This document shows, piece by piece, positions 8,942 through 18,104 of a stretch of DNA of 64,000 nt. The notes below the pieces were generated by a model. It was not told the origin of the DNA and searched no databases. It saw only the letters and a program-made list of their open reading frames with translations. Made by a program: the position numbers and the translations under genes. Source of the DNA: Gallionella sp. (GTDB lineage: Bacteria > Pseudomonadota > Gammaproteobacteria > Burkholderiales > Gallionellaceae); contig JAHEDW010000003.1 in the NCBI GenBank assembly GCA_024641025.1, positions 1-64,000 on the forward strand. Direction: 5' to 3'. Within the stretch, counting starts at the first letter, position 1; each line of letters begins with the position of its first letter.

Positions 8942-10321
8942 ATGTCAAATTACCATCAATCCAGCGCCGAGCTTCTTAACCGTAGTCTTTCCTCAGTGTG
9001 GCATCCATGTTCGCAGATGAAGAGCTATGAGAAGTTTCCTTTGCTTCCTATCTCAAGCGGATCGGGTGTATGGCTATACGACTATGATGGAAGAAAGTAT
9101 TTGGACACTGTGAGTTCTTGGTGGGTGAACCTCTTCGGGCACTGCAACCCACGTATAAACACTGCTCTTGTGAAACAACTGGAGATGCTTGAGCACGTGA
9201 TGCTTGCAGGATTCACACACGAACCGGTGGTACAACTTTCTGAAAGGTTAAAATCGCTTGCTCCTGAAGGAATGGGTCATTGCTTCTATGCATCAGATGG
9301 AGCTTCAGCGACAGAAATCTCACTGAAGATGAGCGCACATTACTGGCTCAATTGCGGTAAGCCGGGCAAAGCCGAATTCATAAGTCTCGAGAACAGTTAT
9401 CACGGAGAGACTTTGGGTGCGTTGTCTGTAACCGATGTGGCGCTGTTTCGCTCTGCTTATGGTGCGTTGATTCGGCATCAGGCTACCGTGCCTTGTCCTG
9501 ACTGGCGAAATGCTTCTGCAGGAGAGAGTGCCGAAGCATTTGCTTTGCGCTGTGCGGATGCACTTGAGCGCCATCTGCAACAAAATCATTCGCAATTGGC
9601 CGCATTGATCATTGAGCCCCTGGTTCAGGGAGCGGCGGGAATGGCAATGTATCACCCGATCTATTTAAGGCGCGCGCGAGAGCTTTGCACAGAATACAGT
9701 GTGCATTTGATTGCTGATGAAATTGCTGTCGGAATGGGACGTACCGGGACAATGTTTGCCTGCCAACAGGCGCCAACTACACGAGATACTGGTCTTGACA
9801 GTTCATTGGGCATCAAGCAGGGAATAACTCCCGATTTTTTGCTGCTTTCAAAGGGCATTACAGGTGGATATCTGCCCTTGTCCGTAGTCATGACCACTGA
9901 TGAGATTTATCAGTCATTTTATGGGGACGAGCCTGCTCGAGGATTCCTGCATTCACATTCTTATACCGGTAACCCGCTGGCGTGCCGCGCCGCGCTTGCC
10001 ACACTGGATATTTTTGAACAGGACAGGGTGCTGAAATCAAACCATGAAAAGGCAGCATTTCTAAATAAGATCACTCAGCCCTTGCAAGCCCATAGCTCGG
10101 TCCGTAACTGGCGCAATACTGGAATGATCTGGGCGTTTGAGGTAGATAGCCGGCATTCTGATTTCCCTCAGCGTTGTTTTGCAATCGCTCTCGAAAAAGA
10201 ATTGCTGTTGCGCCCCATTGGCAATACGGTATATTTCATGCCGCCTTATGTAATCAGTACAGATGAAATGACCTTGATGGTTGAGCGCTTGCTGGAAGTC
10301 ATTGAGCTGTTGGGTAAATAG
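8942..10321 (+). CDS. bioA: Adenosylmethionine-8-amino-7-oxononanoate aminotransferase
   Basis: A 459-residue PLP-dependent class III aminotransferase that makes 7,8-diaminopelargonic acid from KAPA with SAM as amino donor, a step of biotin synthesis. The BioA-specific start SSVWHPCSQMKSYEKFP, the WWVNLFGHCNPRIN segment, the LIADEIAVGMGRTG cofactor region and the Schiff-base lysine in LLLSKGITGGYLPL are all present. It stands alone; no other bio gene is next to it. A short AAGG lies very close to the ATG, so the ribosome site is weak. Confidence 0.96.
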   Translation: MSNYHQSSAELLNRSLSSVWHPCSQMKSYEKFPLLPISSGSGVWLYDYDGRKYLDTVSSWWVNLFGHCNPRINTALVKQLEMLEHVMLAGFTHEPVVQLSERLKSLAPEGMGHCFYASDGASATEISLKMSAHYWLNCGKPGKAEFISLENSYHGETLGALSVTDVALFRSAYGALIRHQATVPCPDWRNASAGESAEAFALRCADALERHLQQNHSQLAALIIEPLVQGAAGMAMYHPIYLRRARELCTEYSVHLIADEIAVGMGRTGTMFACQQAPTTRDTGLDSSLGIKQGITPDFLLLSKGITGGYLPLSVVMTTDEIYQSFYGDEPARGFLHSHSYTGNPLACRAALATLDIFEQDRVLKSNHEKAAFLNKITQPLQAHSSVRNWRNTGMIWAFEVDSRHSDFPQRCFAIALEKELLLRPIGNTVYFMPPYVISTDEMTLMVERLLEVIELLGK

Positions 10322-10689
10322 TGTGCCTCATTGCGGCGGACATAATTCCGCGCGCATCATAACTGCTGCATTTCATAGCATATTTGAATTTACTTCAAAA
10401 TATACGGGTCTGATGAAATAGCTTATAGCCGCATCAGGTGTTACGTTATGCTTGATGAATCCAGCAGCTGCTTCGCCTCTGCCTGTGGTGTTCCTGATAA
10501 ACCTTCCGAATGCATCCATATCACAGCCTGTACTGATCGAATGGTTGCAGAAATGGCATTAACTTGCTTATATATTTCCATTATAATTTCTAGGTTTTGC
10601 AAGGGTTCACACAAATGTGGCTGGTTGCAGTTCGACATTCATATCAAGGGATCAAAAATCTTTTTTGAATAAAATCTAAGGAGTAACAA
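10322..10689. other. Intergenic region, mostly unexplained
   Basis: This 368-base stretch separates bioA from a small outer-membrane protein gene. It holds two overlapping short ORFs on opposite strands, of which the minus one is listed separately as doubtful. The end carries the strong ribosome site of the next gene. I see no terminator after bioA. Confidence 0.5.
10441..10638 (-). CDS. Possible small protein, unknown
   Basis: A 65-codon frame whose last 46 residues (from MEIYKQVNAISATIRSVQAV) look protein-like, with a helical amphipathic stretch and a plausible hydrophilic end. The first 19 residues are less convincing and no Shine-Dalgarno precedes either ATG. The opposite strand has an ORF of similar length with many cysteines, which argues neither way. 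Not recognised; treat as tentative. Confidence 0.25.
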   Translation of the reverse strand: MSNCNQPHLCEPLQNLEIIMEIYKQVNAISATIRSVQAVIWMHSEGLSGTPQAEAKQLLDSSSIT

Positions 10690-11190
10690 ATGATAAAAAC
10701 TGCTGTCGCCTTGTTGTTAATTGCTTCATTTGCTGCGCCTGCCGTAGCTGCTGAGGGTAAAAATAGTGTTGGGATCAATTATGGCTTTGATGGAGATGGC
10801 GTGTTTGGTATACAGGGAGACTTCGATATTTCCTCCAGTGTAAAAAATGCACCGGTTTCAGCGCAAGTTTTTTGGAAGAGTTATACGGATTCCTTTGATC
10901 GTCCTTTGGGAACGTATCAGTATAGCTACTATGGCTTTGGAATTGCTGGTATATATAACTTTGGTTCCGTTTTAAAGCAGAATCCAAAAATCAAACCTTA
11001 CGCAGGCCTGGGTTTGTATACATTAAATAATAAATTAAGCGGACCCTCTGCACCATTGAATGTTTCTTCTGATTCCGGTGGGTTGTATGCTGTTGCTGGG
11101 ATTCGATATGCAATGTCACCTCAATATTCTATCGATGTGAACTATAACAACATAGGCGGAGCGACGATCGGTGTAAATCTTGATTTCTGA
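10690..11190 (+). CDS. Small outer-membrane beta-barrel protein
   Basis: 166 residues: a signal peptide of about 20 (MIKTAVALLLIASFAAPAVAA), then glycine- and aromatic-rich alternating strands (YGFGIAGIYNF, KPYAGLGLYTLN, AVAGIRYAMSPQYSIDVNYN) ending in the terminal phenylalanine of VNLDF that the barrel assembly machinery recognises. It resembles the OmpW/OmpA-barrel small porin-like group; the function is unknown. TAAGGAG gives a very strong ribosome site and a perfect terminator follows, so it is a one-gene transcript, possibly highly expressed. Confidence 0.8.
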   Translation: MIKTAVALLLIASFAAPAVAAEGKNSVGINYGFDGDGVFGIQGDFDISSSVKNAPVSAQVFWKSYTDSFDRPLGTYQYSYYGFGIAGIYNFGSVLKQNPKIKPYAGLGLYTLNNKLSGPSAPLNVSSDSGGLYAVAGIRYAMSPQYSIDVNYNNIGGATIGVNLDF

Positions 11191-11223
11191 TTTGTCACAT
11201 ATTGGTTGAGGTTATGACTTCTA

Positions 11224-11256
11224 AACAATAAACCGGAACAAGTCCGGTTTATTGTT
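11224..11256 (+). terminator. Rho-independent terminator
   Basis: A 14-base-pair perfect stem (AACAATAAACCGGA / TCCGGTTTATTGTT) with loop ACAAG, followed by GGATTTTC. It lies 34 bases after the outer-membrane protein stop. Confidence 0.88.
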
Positions 11257-11367
11257 GGATTTTCATTGACGCAATATTGGTCAAGCAGTATATCGGTTCG
11301 ATCAAACTGACCGAAGTTTAAACAACTAGGTCAATTTTCCAGATAAATAAAGAATTATTTGAAATAG

Positions 11368-11715
11368 GGTGAAGTTGGCCGATAAGCCGGGTTCTGTCGT
11401 GGACAGTCATTCCTCTAGGCGTTTCGTTACCTGACGCTCAAGCGATCTACCCGCAGACGACGCGAGCAACGTCATGACCTGCCTATTTGATCTTGCTCCG
11501 GATGGAGTTTGCCGTGCCGTGTGTGTTACCACACACGCGGTGGGCTCTTACCCCGCCATTTCACCATCGCCGTTACCTTTCGGTACTTGGGCAGTTTATT
11601 TTCTGTGGCACTTTTCATCACCTCACGGTGTCCGGCCATTAACCGGCATCCTGCTCTGTGGAGCCCGGACTTTCCTCTTAGCACTTGCGTGCGCAGCGAC
11701 TGTCTGGCCAACTTC
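11368..11715 (-). ncRNA. rnpB: RNase P RNA (class A)
   Basis: Catalytic RNA of RNase P, which trims tRNA 5' ends. The minus strand begins GAAGTTGGCCAGACAGTCGC and contains the conserved GAGGAAAGTCCGGGCTCC, then AGGGTGAAATGG-like and AACTCCATCCGGAGCAAG segments, and ends with ACAGAACCCGGCTTATCGG followed by GCCAACTTC, which pairs with the 5' end. The length of about 348 bases fits class A. The ORFs called across it on both strands are artefacts. Confidence 0.96.
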
Positions 11716-11867
11716 CCGAACAGTTTAACATGATAGATTCAGGTACAAGGGAGTTTGACTGTCAGCAGCATGACTTTTACTCCCCAGTTAACTCGACTAC
11801 GAAGTACCGTGAATTCGTATAGGTTAAACTTGCAGTACATTTATAGTTTACATAAACGTTATAAGGC

Positions 11868-12938
11868 ATGAAAGAACCACTTTTCACTGGAAGCAATGCG
11901 CGGCTGCGTTCTTTTCTCGCAATCGGATATGCGTTGTTCATCATTTACGGCAGTCTATCTCCGTTTTCTGGGTGGCGCTCTCGGGGAATGGATTTTTTCG
12001 AGATGCTGGAAGTACCCTTCAGGCTAACTTATACAACGTTCGATGCGGTCTTGAACCTATTGTCCTATTTACCTTTCGGGCTTCTTGTCGGTTTGGCTTT
12101 GCGCGCCAGATTTGGTGCTGTAACCAGTGTGCTGGTTGGTCTGCTGATTGGGATGTCACTGTCGGCGTCAATGGAATACCTGCAAATGTATCTGCCAGCG
12201 CGCATTAGCTCGAATATGGATTTGCTATCAAATAGCACCGGCATGCTGATGGGTGTATTGTTGGCAGTGCGTATTGCATCGTGGCCATGGTTGCTAAATC
12301 GACTGACACATTGGCGCAGCAGCCTTTTCTTACATGGTAAGGAAATGGATTTCGGCCTTGCATTGCTGATGTTATGGATGTTCGGGCAAGTCAATCCCTC
12401 TTTGCCCATGCTTGGTAATGTGTTCATAAGCGAAGTGGCACGTCAGCCTTTTGCAGTTCTTCAGTCCGCACCCTTCGACTTCTGGGAAAGCATTGCCGTG
12501 ACACTGAACCTATTGATGATAGGCACCTTGCTGCTGACACTTTTGCGAGAGCCTCGCAAAGTCGTCAACATCCTGATGGTAGTGCTGGGAATGGTGGCCT
12601 TGGTGAAATTCATTGCGGCTGCTTTGCTGTTGAGGTCCTGGGCTTTGCTATTGTGGATCAACAGCGAGGCAGTTCTGGGTATTCTGCTTGGATTGACGTT
12701 GTTAATCGCTCAGCTATGGTTGTCGCGCATAGCTTCATTTGTATTTGGCGCGGTGGTTGCCCTTTGTTATTTTGCTATCGTGAACATCGTTTTCGAAGAT
12801 AACACGCCATCCGCCGCGATGTCGGTATATCACTGGCACTATGGACATCTGCTCAACTACAACGGATTGGCGCAGACTATCACGCTAATTTTTCCGATAC
12901 TTCTGTTGTTTCACTTGTTGCGCATCCGGAAAGTATAA
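11868..12938 (+). CDS. VanZ-like membrane protein
   Basis: A 356-residue polytopic membrane protein with about nine to ten hydrophobic helices. The N-terminal half matches the VanZ-like fold: YGSLSPFSGW after the first helix, then DAVLNLLSYLPFGLLVGLAL and SASMEYLQMYLPARISSNMDLLSNSTG. VanZ proteins are linked to teicoplanin resistance in Gram-positives, but the role in proteobacteria is unknown. The C-terminal half is an extra membrane domain that I cannot name. It is followed 31 bases later by the ferredoxin gene. Confidence 0.78.
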   Translation: MKEPLFTGSNARLRSFLAIGYALFIIYGSLSPFSGWRSRGMDFFEMLEVPFRLTYTTFDAVLNLLSYLPFGLLVGLALRARFGAVTSVLVGLLIGMSLSASMEYLQMYLPARISSNMDLLSNSTGMLMGVLLAVRIASWPWLLNRLTHWRSSLFLHGKEMDFGLALLMLWMFGQVNPSLPMLGNVFISEVARQPFAVLQSAPFDFWESIAVTLNLLMIGTLLLTLLREPRKVVNILMVVLGMVALVKFIAAALLLRSWALLLWINSEAVLGILLGLTLLIAQLWLSRIASFVFGAVVALCYFAIVNIVFEDNTPSAAMSVYHWHYGHLLNYNGLAQTITLIFPILLLFHLLRIRKV

Positions 12939-12969
12939 TTCGAGTTTCTAGCCCTAGAAGGAGCATGCA

Positions 12970-13281
12970 ATGAGCTATTACAACAAACATGTGTTTTTCT
13001 GTGTCAATCAACGCGAGGATGGCGAGGATTGCTGCGCCAGCCATAGCTCTCAAAGAGCTCGAGACTATGTGAAGGATAAGGTGCGAGAACTAGGTTTGTC
13101 CAACCAGCAGAATAATATCCGGATTAACTCCGCCGGATGCATGGACCGTTGCGACGAAGGGCCTGTTGTTGTAGTTTACCCAGAAGGTGTCTGGTATACC
13201 TTCGTAGATGAAAGTGACCTAGATGAGATTATTGATGAGCATTTGAAGAACGGCCGTGTCGTTGAACGTCTGAAGATTTGA
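12970..13281 (+). CDS. Thioredoxin-like [2Fe-2S] ferredoxin
   Basis: 103 residues with the four-cysteine pattern of the thioredoxin-fold 2Fe-2S ferredoxins: CVNQREDGEDCC near residues 11-22 and the SAGCMDRCDEGP loop near 54-65. These small soluble proteins transfer single electrons; the partner here is not evident. AAGGAG lies seven bases before the ATG. Its stop overlaps the start of the hydrolase (TGATG), a coupling seen in other betaproteobacteria. Confidence 0.9.
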   Translation: MSYYNKHVFFCVNQREDGEDCCASHSSQRARDYVKDKVRELGLSNQQNNIRINSAGCMDRCDEGPVVVVYPEGVWYTFVDESDLDEIIDEHLKNGRVVERLKI

Positions 13282-13901
13282 TGTCCCCGCTACAAAAAAT
13301 CAGCTATACCGGAGCTGTCGGTCAGCTTGAGGGCATGGTGCATTTGCCCGATGCTGATCCTAGAGCCATTGCAGTGGTTGCTCACCCCCTGCCAACCATG
13401 GGCGGTACGATGGATAACAAAGTCGTTACGACTTTGGCGAAAGCATTTGTGGAGTTAGGATGTGTTGCATTGCGCTTCAATTTTAGAGGAGTGGGAGCTA
13501 GCGAAGGGGAATTCGATAGCGGCAACGGGGAAATGGAAGATGTGTTGGCGACAGTGCGCTATGCAAAGGATAAGTATGGCGATTTGCCGTTGTTGTTGTC
13601 AGGATTTTCATTTGGTGCTTATGTTCAGGCTCGCGTTGCACAACATTTGCACCCACATCCTCACAGGCTTGTTTTAATAGCGCCTGCAGTGGGCCGTTTT
13701 GCAATGCCTCCCGTTCAGCATGACTGTTTGTTGGTACATGGAGAGTTGGATGAGGTAGTTCCTCTGACTGATGTATTGAATTGGGCACGACCAATTCATC
13801 TACCCATCGTTGTTTTGCCTGAAGCAGGTCATTTCTTCCATGGGCGTTTGAATCAACTAAAGCAGATTGTGATTAATGCATTCAACGGTCGGTCGCTATG
13901 A
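13281..13901 (+). CDS. Alpha/beta hydrolase
   Basis: A 206-residue serine hydrolase of the short alpha/beta class. It has the oxyanion region VAHPLPTMGGTMDNKV, the FNFRGVGASEG turn, the nucleophile elbow GFSFGA, the acid in VHGELDEVVP and the catalytic histidine in AGHFFHGRL. The substrate is unknown; family members act on small esters. I chose the ATG overlapping the ferredoxin stop over the TTG one codon earlier. Confidence 0.88.
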   Translation: MSPLQKISYTGAVGQLEGMVHLPDADPRAIAVVAHPLPTMGGTMDNKVVTTLAKAFVELGCVALRFNFRGVGASEGEFDSGNGEMEDVLATVRYAKDKYGDLPLLLSGFSFGAYVQARVAQHLHPHPHRLVLIAPAVGRFAMPPVQHDCLLVHGELDEVVPLTDVLNWARPIHLPIVVLPEAGHFFHGRLNQLKQIVINAFNGRSL

Positions 13902-13943
13902 GCCATAGTAATATTTTGGCACATCATTTGCATTTGTACGCGA

Positions 13944-14891
13944 ATGACGAAATATCTGGGCTATGGAATTGTTGAGATGAATGTCGTAATGAGCGCACAC
14001 GATCTGCGCAAATCTTACGGAGATCAATTGGTGGTCGATGGGTTGAACCTGTCCATACGGCGTGGCGAGTGTTTCGGACTGCTCGGACCAAATGGCGCAG
14101 GCAAGACTACAACTTTGCGATTATTGCTCGGACTGATTGCACCGGACAATGGCGATATACACCTTTTTGATCATTCCATCCCTGCTCATGCACGAGCAGC
14201 GCGGCTTCGTGTAGGTGTCGTTCCACAGTTCGACAATCTCGACCCCGACTTCACGGTGTCCGAAAATCTGCTTGTATATGGCCGTTACTTCGGAATCAGC
14301 GATGCAGAAATTGAAGCACGTCTACCGGAGCTGCTTGAATTTGCGAATTTATCTGGAAAACGAGACGCTAGAGTGCCGACGCTGTCAGGGGGGATGAAGC
14401 GACGCTTGACCTTGGCACGCGCGCTAGTGAACGATCCAGAAGTCATCTTTCTCGATGAACCAACTACCGGCCTTGATCCGCAGGCGCGCCACCTGATATG
14501 GCAGCGGCTTCGAGAACTGACAGCCCGTGGAAAGACACTTCTCCTAACTACCCATTTCATGGATGAAGCGGAGCGTTTATGTCATCGCCTTGCTGTGTTG
14601 GACAATGGGAGGATCATCAGCAGCGGCTCTCCGCGCGATTTGATTGCGCAGAACATCGAACCTCAAGTCATTGAAATATTCGGTGAGAGCGCAGCGGCAT
14701 GGGCACAGAGCCATGCCGTACGTCTCGCCCAGCGCTTCGAGGTAAGTGGGGAATCTGTATTTTGCTATGTAGAAGATGCCCAGCCCTTATTGCTTGAATT
14801 GCAGAAACAACCGTCATTGCACTATTTACATCGACCGGCAAATCTGGAGGATGTGTTTCTGAAGCTAACAGGCAGGGAGATGCGAGAATAA
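13944..14891 (+). CDS. ABC exporter ATP-binding protein (NodI/DrrA-like)
   Basis: A 315-residue ATPase with Walker [12 protein letters not shown]-loop VVPQFDNLD, signature LSGGMKRRL, Walker [13 protein letters not shown] and the H-loop [11 protein letters not shown]. The C-terminal extension of about 85 residues, ending [17 protein letters not shown], is typical of NodI/DrrA-type ATPases that pair with a single ABC-2 permease. That permease lies downstream, but with a 357-base gap. An ATG at 13980 is an equally likely start because homology begins just after it. Confidence 0.92.
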   Translation: MTKYLGYGIVEMNVVMSAHDLRKSYGDQLVVDGLNLSIRRGECFGLLGPNGAGKTTTLRLLLGLIAPDNGDIHLFDHSIPAHARAARLRVGVVPQFDNLDPDFTVSENLLVYGRYFGISDAEIEARLPELLEFANLSGKRDARVPTLSGGMKRRLTLARALVNDPEVIFLDEPTTGLDPQARHLIWQRLRELTARGKTLLLTTHFMDEAERLCHRLAVLDNGRIISSGSPRDLIAQNIEPQVIEIFGESAAAWAQSHAVRLAQRFEVSGESVFCYVEDAQPLLLELQKQPSLHYLHRPANLEDVFLKLTGREMRE

Positions 14892-15248
14892 GCCTCGTGT
14901 ATTTCATTCTTCAAATACTCTTGCATTGCAGTTTTGGAATTTATTTCCACATAGACAGCGGCCGATATATGACCTCAGATGTTCATAATCGGGGGTGTGA
15001 AGTTCATTCGCACATGGTTGTTGAAAATGATGTTCATGAGAATGGATTCTGGCCATCTTTAAATCATGCGAATGTAATCTTAATGCGGATCTGCTTGTTG
15101 GGCGGTTGCGCTATCTATCTGGAAGTGACACATTGAGTTTGAAATATCTCTAAGTGACGAATACCTTTGGCAAGGGTGGGAGACATTATGATAAGTGTCT
15201 TGATCTGGGTAACTGTGGCAAAGGACTATCAGAAAATGGAAGAAGAAT
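14892..15248. other. Gap between exporter subunits
   Basis: These 357 bases separate two genes that are normally adjacent. The only plus-strand ORF (79 codons, opening MYFILQILLHCSF) has no recognisable family and poor protein character. No repeat or insertion-sequence end is visible. The last bases hold the ribosome site of the permease. Confidence 0.5.
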
Positions 15249-16034
15249 ATGACCAGATTTGACTACTCATTGCCGTTATTAAGCCTGAGATTTTTCCCAA
15301 TATGGCGGCGCAACTTTATGGTTTGGAGAAAAATGGCTGGTGCTTCCGTGCTTGGACATCTTGCTGATCCAGTGATCTATATGTTAGGACTTGGATATGG
15401 CCTTGGCGGAATGCTGCCTGAAATAAACGGCATGTCCTACATCGCATTTCTCGCAGCTGGAACGGTATGTTACAGCACCATGAACAGTGCCAGTTTCGAG
15501 TCGCTATATTCTGGGTTTGCACGAATGCACGAACAACGTACTTGGGAGGCTATTCTCAATACCCCTGTCACGCTGGATGATATTGTACTAGCGGAAATTA
15601 TCTGGGCTGCAAGCAAAAGTCTTTTGTCTGGCATGGCAGTGTTACTAGTGGTCTGGATTCTCGGATTGTCGCATTCGGTTTTGACTCTATGGATAATCCC
15701 ACTATCATTACTGGTGGGGCTCTGCTTTGCTTCACTCGGATTGATTATGACTTCACTTGCGCCAGGGTATGACTTTTTCATGTATTACTTTACCCTGATC
15801 ATCACCCCGATGGTGCTATTATGCGGCGTGTTTTTCCCGGTCGAGCAGTTGCCCCCTTTTCTGCAATCTATATCGTCGGTTCTGCCACTGACCCATGCGA
15901 TTAATCTTGCACGGCCGTTGATGAATGATGTGGTTCCGTCACATTTACCGTTGCATATCGGTGTGTTGCTGGCCTATGCCTTTGCAGGATTTTATGTGTC
16001 GATGGTGTTGTTCAGGAGAAGACTTTCCCGATAA
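15249..16034 (+). CDS. ABC-2 type permease (NodJ-like)
   Basis: A 261-residue inner-membrane permease with six hydrophobic helices and the ABC-2 layout: an N-terminal RNFMVWRKMAGASVLGHLADP cytoplasmic segment, the LGLGYGLGGM helix, RTWEAILNTPVTLDDIVLAE, and a late CGVFFPVEQLPPFLQ loop. It resembles NodJ and would form an exporter with the upstream NodI-like ATPase. The substrate is unknown. GGAAGAAG precedes the ATG. Confidence 0.9.
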   Translation: MTRFDYSLPLLSLRFFPIWRRNFMVWRKMAGASVLGHLADPVIYMLGLGYGLGGMLPEINGMSYIAFLAAGTVCYSTMNSASFESLYSGFARMHEQRTWEAILNTPVTLDDIVLAEIIWAASKSLLSGMAVLLVVWILGLSHSVLTLWIIPLSLLVGLCFASLGLIMTSLAPGYDFFMYYFTLIITPMVLLCGVFFPVEQLPPFLQSISSVLPLTHAINLARPLMNDVVPSHLPLHIGVLLAYAFAGFYVSMVLFRRRLSR

Positions 16035-16117
16035 ATTTGCAAATCAATTGCATTGAATGACTCTAGCAATAGAGCTTTAAGAAATATGGCCGTATTACTA
16101 ATCATTAGAGGTGATTT

Positions 16118-16528
16118 ATGTTGTGGGTAAAGGCATTCCATATAATCTTCGTTGTGAGCTGGTTCGCCGGCCTGTTTTATCTTCCGCGTATTTTCGTGAA
16201 TCATGCTATGGCGACTGAACCTCCAGAGATTGCCAGGCTAAAGCTTATGGAGCGCAAGCTGTACCGTTTTGTTACGCCGATCGCATGGCTGGCAATTGGT
16301 TTTGGTTTGTGGCTATGGCTTGGATATGGCATAGGCGGCGGTTGGATGCACGCCAAAGTAATGTTGGTTTTATTGCTGATTGGTTATCACTATTATTGTG
16401 GCAGGTTGGTCAAGCAATTTGCTGCCGATCAAAATACCCGTAGCCATGTTTTTTATCGATGGTTTAATGAAATCCCGGTGCTTGTGCTGACAGCCGTGGT
16501 CATACTCGTTACGGTAAAGCCGTTCTGA
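16118..16528 (+). CDS. hemJ: Protoporphyrinogen IX oxidase HemJ
   Basis: A 136-residue membrane protein of the HemJ (UPF0093) family that oxidises protoporphyrinogen IX to protoporphyrin IX in haem synthesis. It starts MLWVKAFHIIFVVSWFAGLFYLPR with the conserved histidine and tryptophan, continues with FYRWFNEIP, and has four helices. GAGGTGA precedes the start. Five bases after its stop the methyltransferase frame begins, so they probably share a transcript. Confidence 0.93.
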   Translation: MLWVKAFHIIFVVSWFAGLFYLPRIFVNHAMATEPPEIARLKLMERKLYRFVTPIAWLAIGFGLWLWLGYGIGGGWMHAKVMLVLLLIGYHYYCGRLVKQFAADQNTRSHVFYRWFNEIPVLVLTAVVILVTVKPF

Positions 16529-16535
16529 TTCGTTG

Positions 16536-17678
16536 ATGCCGGAATTTTTCGCCCCTTGCCCGCGTGGCCTGGAATCAATCCTTAGCGCAGACCTCGATCA
16601 TCTCGGCGCTCTACAGGTAAAAAGTGCCGAGGGTGGAGTGCACTTTTCAGGTGATTGGGAGCTTTGTTACCGAGTCAATCTGGAGAGTCGCATCGCAAGT
16701 CGTATATTGTGGCGGATCAAGGAAACGCAATATCGTACCGAGCAGGATATATATCAGGCTGTGTTCAACCTGCAATGGCAACGCTGGTTCGATGTTGACA
16801 ATACTATCCGCGTGAACACGACAGCGATTCGTTGTGCACTGAAAAGTTTGGAATACGTCACGCTGCTGGTCAAGGATGCGGTGTGCGACCGATTCCGCGC
16901 GCATTGCGACGAGCGCCCGAGTGTCAACACATTGCAGCCAGACGTGCGCATCCATGTGTTCATCGAAGATAACAGGCTGACTCTGTATCTGGATACTTCA
17001 GGAGACGCACTATTTAAGCGGGGAGTCCGCCAACACACCAATATCGCTCCCATACGTGAAAATCTGGCTGCGGGGATATTGCGTCTGGCGGGGTGGAAGC
17101 CCGGTACGCCATTGCTTGACCCGATGTGCGGCAGCGGAACGTTTCTGATCGAGGCAGCTCAGATATCGCTCAACATCCAACCCGGTATCACGCGATGCTT
17201 TGCATTCGAGAAGCTGAAGAATTTTGATGCCGTAAAGTGGGCGGGAATGCGCGAGCATGCTATTGCGTCGCAGTTTCCTGCGAAGCCGCTCGAGATTTAT
17301 GGCAGCGATCTTTACGGAGATGCGCTGAAGGCCGCATGGCGCAACCTACACGATGCAGGACTTTCGGATTGTGTACAACTTAAGCAGGCCAATGTGCTTG
17401 AAATATCTGCTCCTGCGGAGCATGGTATTCTGGTGGCGAACCTACCTTACGGTGAACGCATGGGTGAATTGGACGAACTTGCAGAACTTTATCCAAAATT
17501 GGGCGATGCTCTCAAGAAAAAGTTCGGCGGATGGACAGCTTATCTGTTTACCGCAGACAAAGCTATACTGAAACTGATGCGACTTTCCCCTTCCAGGCGG
17601 ACTCCATTATTCAATGGTGCGATCGAGTGCCGCCTCCTTGAATACAAGATCGTTAAAGGTAGTAACCGTCCTAAGTGA
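16536..17678 (+). CDS. THUMP-domain RNA guanine-N2 methyltransferase (RlmL N-terminal type)
   Basis: A 380-residue SAM-dependent methyltransferase related to the N-terminal half of RlmL, which makes m2G2445 in 23S rRNA. It has an N-terminal ferredoxin-like/THUMP part (FFAPCPRGLESIL, then YRVNLESRIASRILWRI) and a Rossmann part with DPMCGSGTFLIEAA. The catalytic motif reads NLPYGERMG; the usual form is NPPY, so its second residue is replaced. A TTG one codon before the ATG is an alternative start. Confidence 0.87.
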   Translation: MPEFFAPCPRGLESILSADLDHLGALQVKSAEGGVHFSGDWELCYRVNLESRIASRILWRIKETQYRTEQDIYQAVFNLQWQRWFDVDNTIRVNTTAIRCALKSLEYVTLLVKDAVCDRFRAHCDERPSVNTLQPDVRIHVFIEDNRLTLYLDTSGDALFKRGVRQHTNIAPIRENLAAGILRLAGWKPGTPLLDPMCGSGTFLIEAAQISLNIQPGITRCFAFEKLKNFDAVKWAGMREHAIASQFPAKPLEIYGSDLYGDALKAAWRNLHDAGLSDCVQLKQANVLEISAPAEHGILVANLPYGERMGELDELAELYPKLGDALKKKFGGWTAYLFTADKAILKLMRLSPSRRTPLFNGAIECRLLEYKIVKGSNRPK

Positions 17679-18104
17679 GTTTTACTTAGAGCAGTGCATG
17701 ACAGGATTTCCAGAGGTGTCCATATCAACGTTCCGGTACTATTTACCAAGCCGCGTTGGATTATTACTGCAATTTTCGAGTGCGTTCCACATAAAAAAAT
17801 CCCCCAAACCTCTATGGCATGGGGGATAAAGGAGTTCCAACATGGTGTTAGAACGCATGCTCAAAGGGAGGAGAAGAGCATGGGCGAATTGATTCAACGC
17901 CGGAACAAATTGTCTGATAAGGCGTTTGTCTTTTGAAGTCTTTAACGATGAACGGCGGAGAGGGGGCGATAAGTGGTAATTCTTGCAGCAATTTTGTCCG
18001 AGTAGAGGGCCAAGTATCGTATCTTTTCGGCGCTACCTCACAGAATAGGGCAATAATTAGCACAATGTGAGTTGGTTCTCAAACCGAAAATTAACATTAA
18101 GTTT
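17679..18104. other. Region between converging genes
   Basis: 426 bases between the methyltransferase stop and the pilU stop. A minus-strand terminator lies near its left end; the rest has only short ORFs without protein character. The pilTU transcript may run through about 280 bases of untranslated 3' sequence, or a separate small RNA may end at the terminator. Confidence 0.5.
17792..17827 (-). terminator. Rho-independent terminator, minus strand
   Basis: On the minus strand ATCCCCCA and TGGGGGAT pair (eight bases) around an inner loop and are followed by TTTTTTTAT. The T-run shows that it serves minus-strand transcription, i.e. pilT-pilU or an RNA between pilU and this site. Confidence 0.82.

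Noticed and set aside
11474-11728. ORFs within 11474-11733 on both strands
   Set aside because: They lie inside RNase P RNA.
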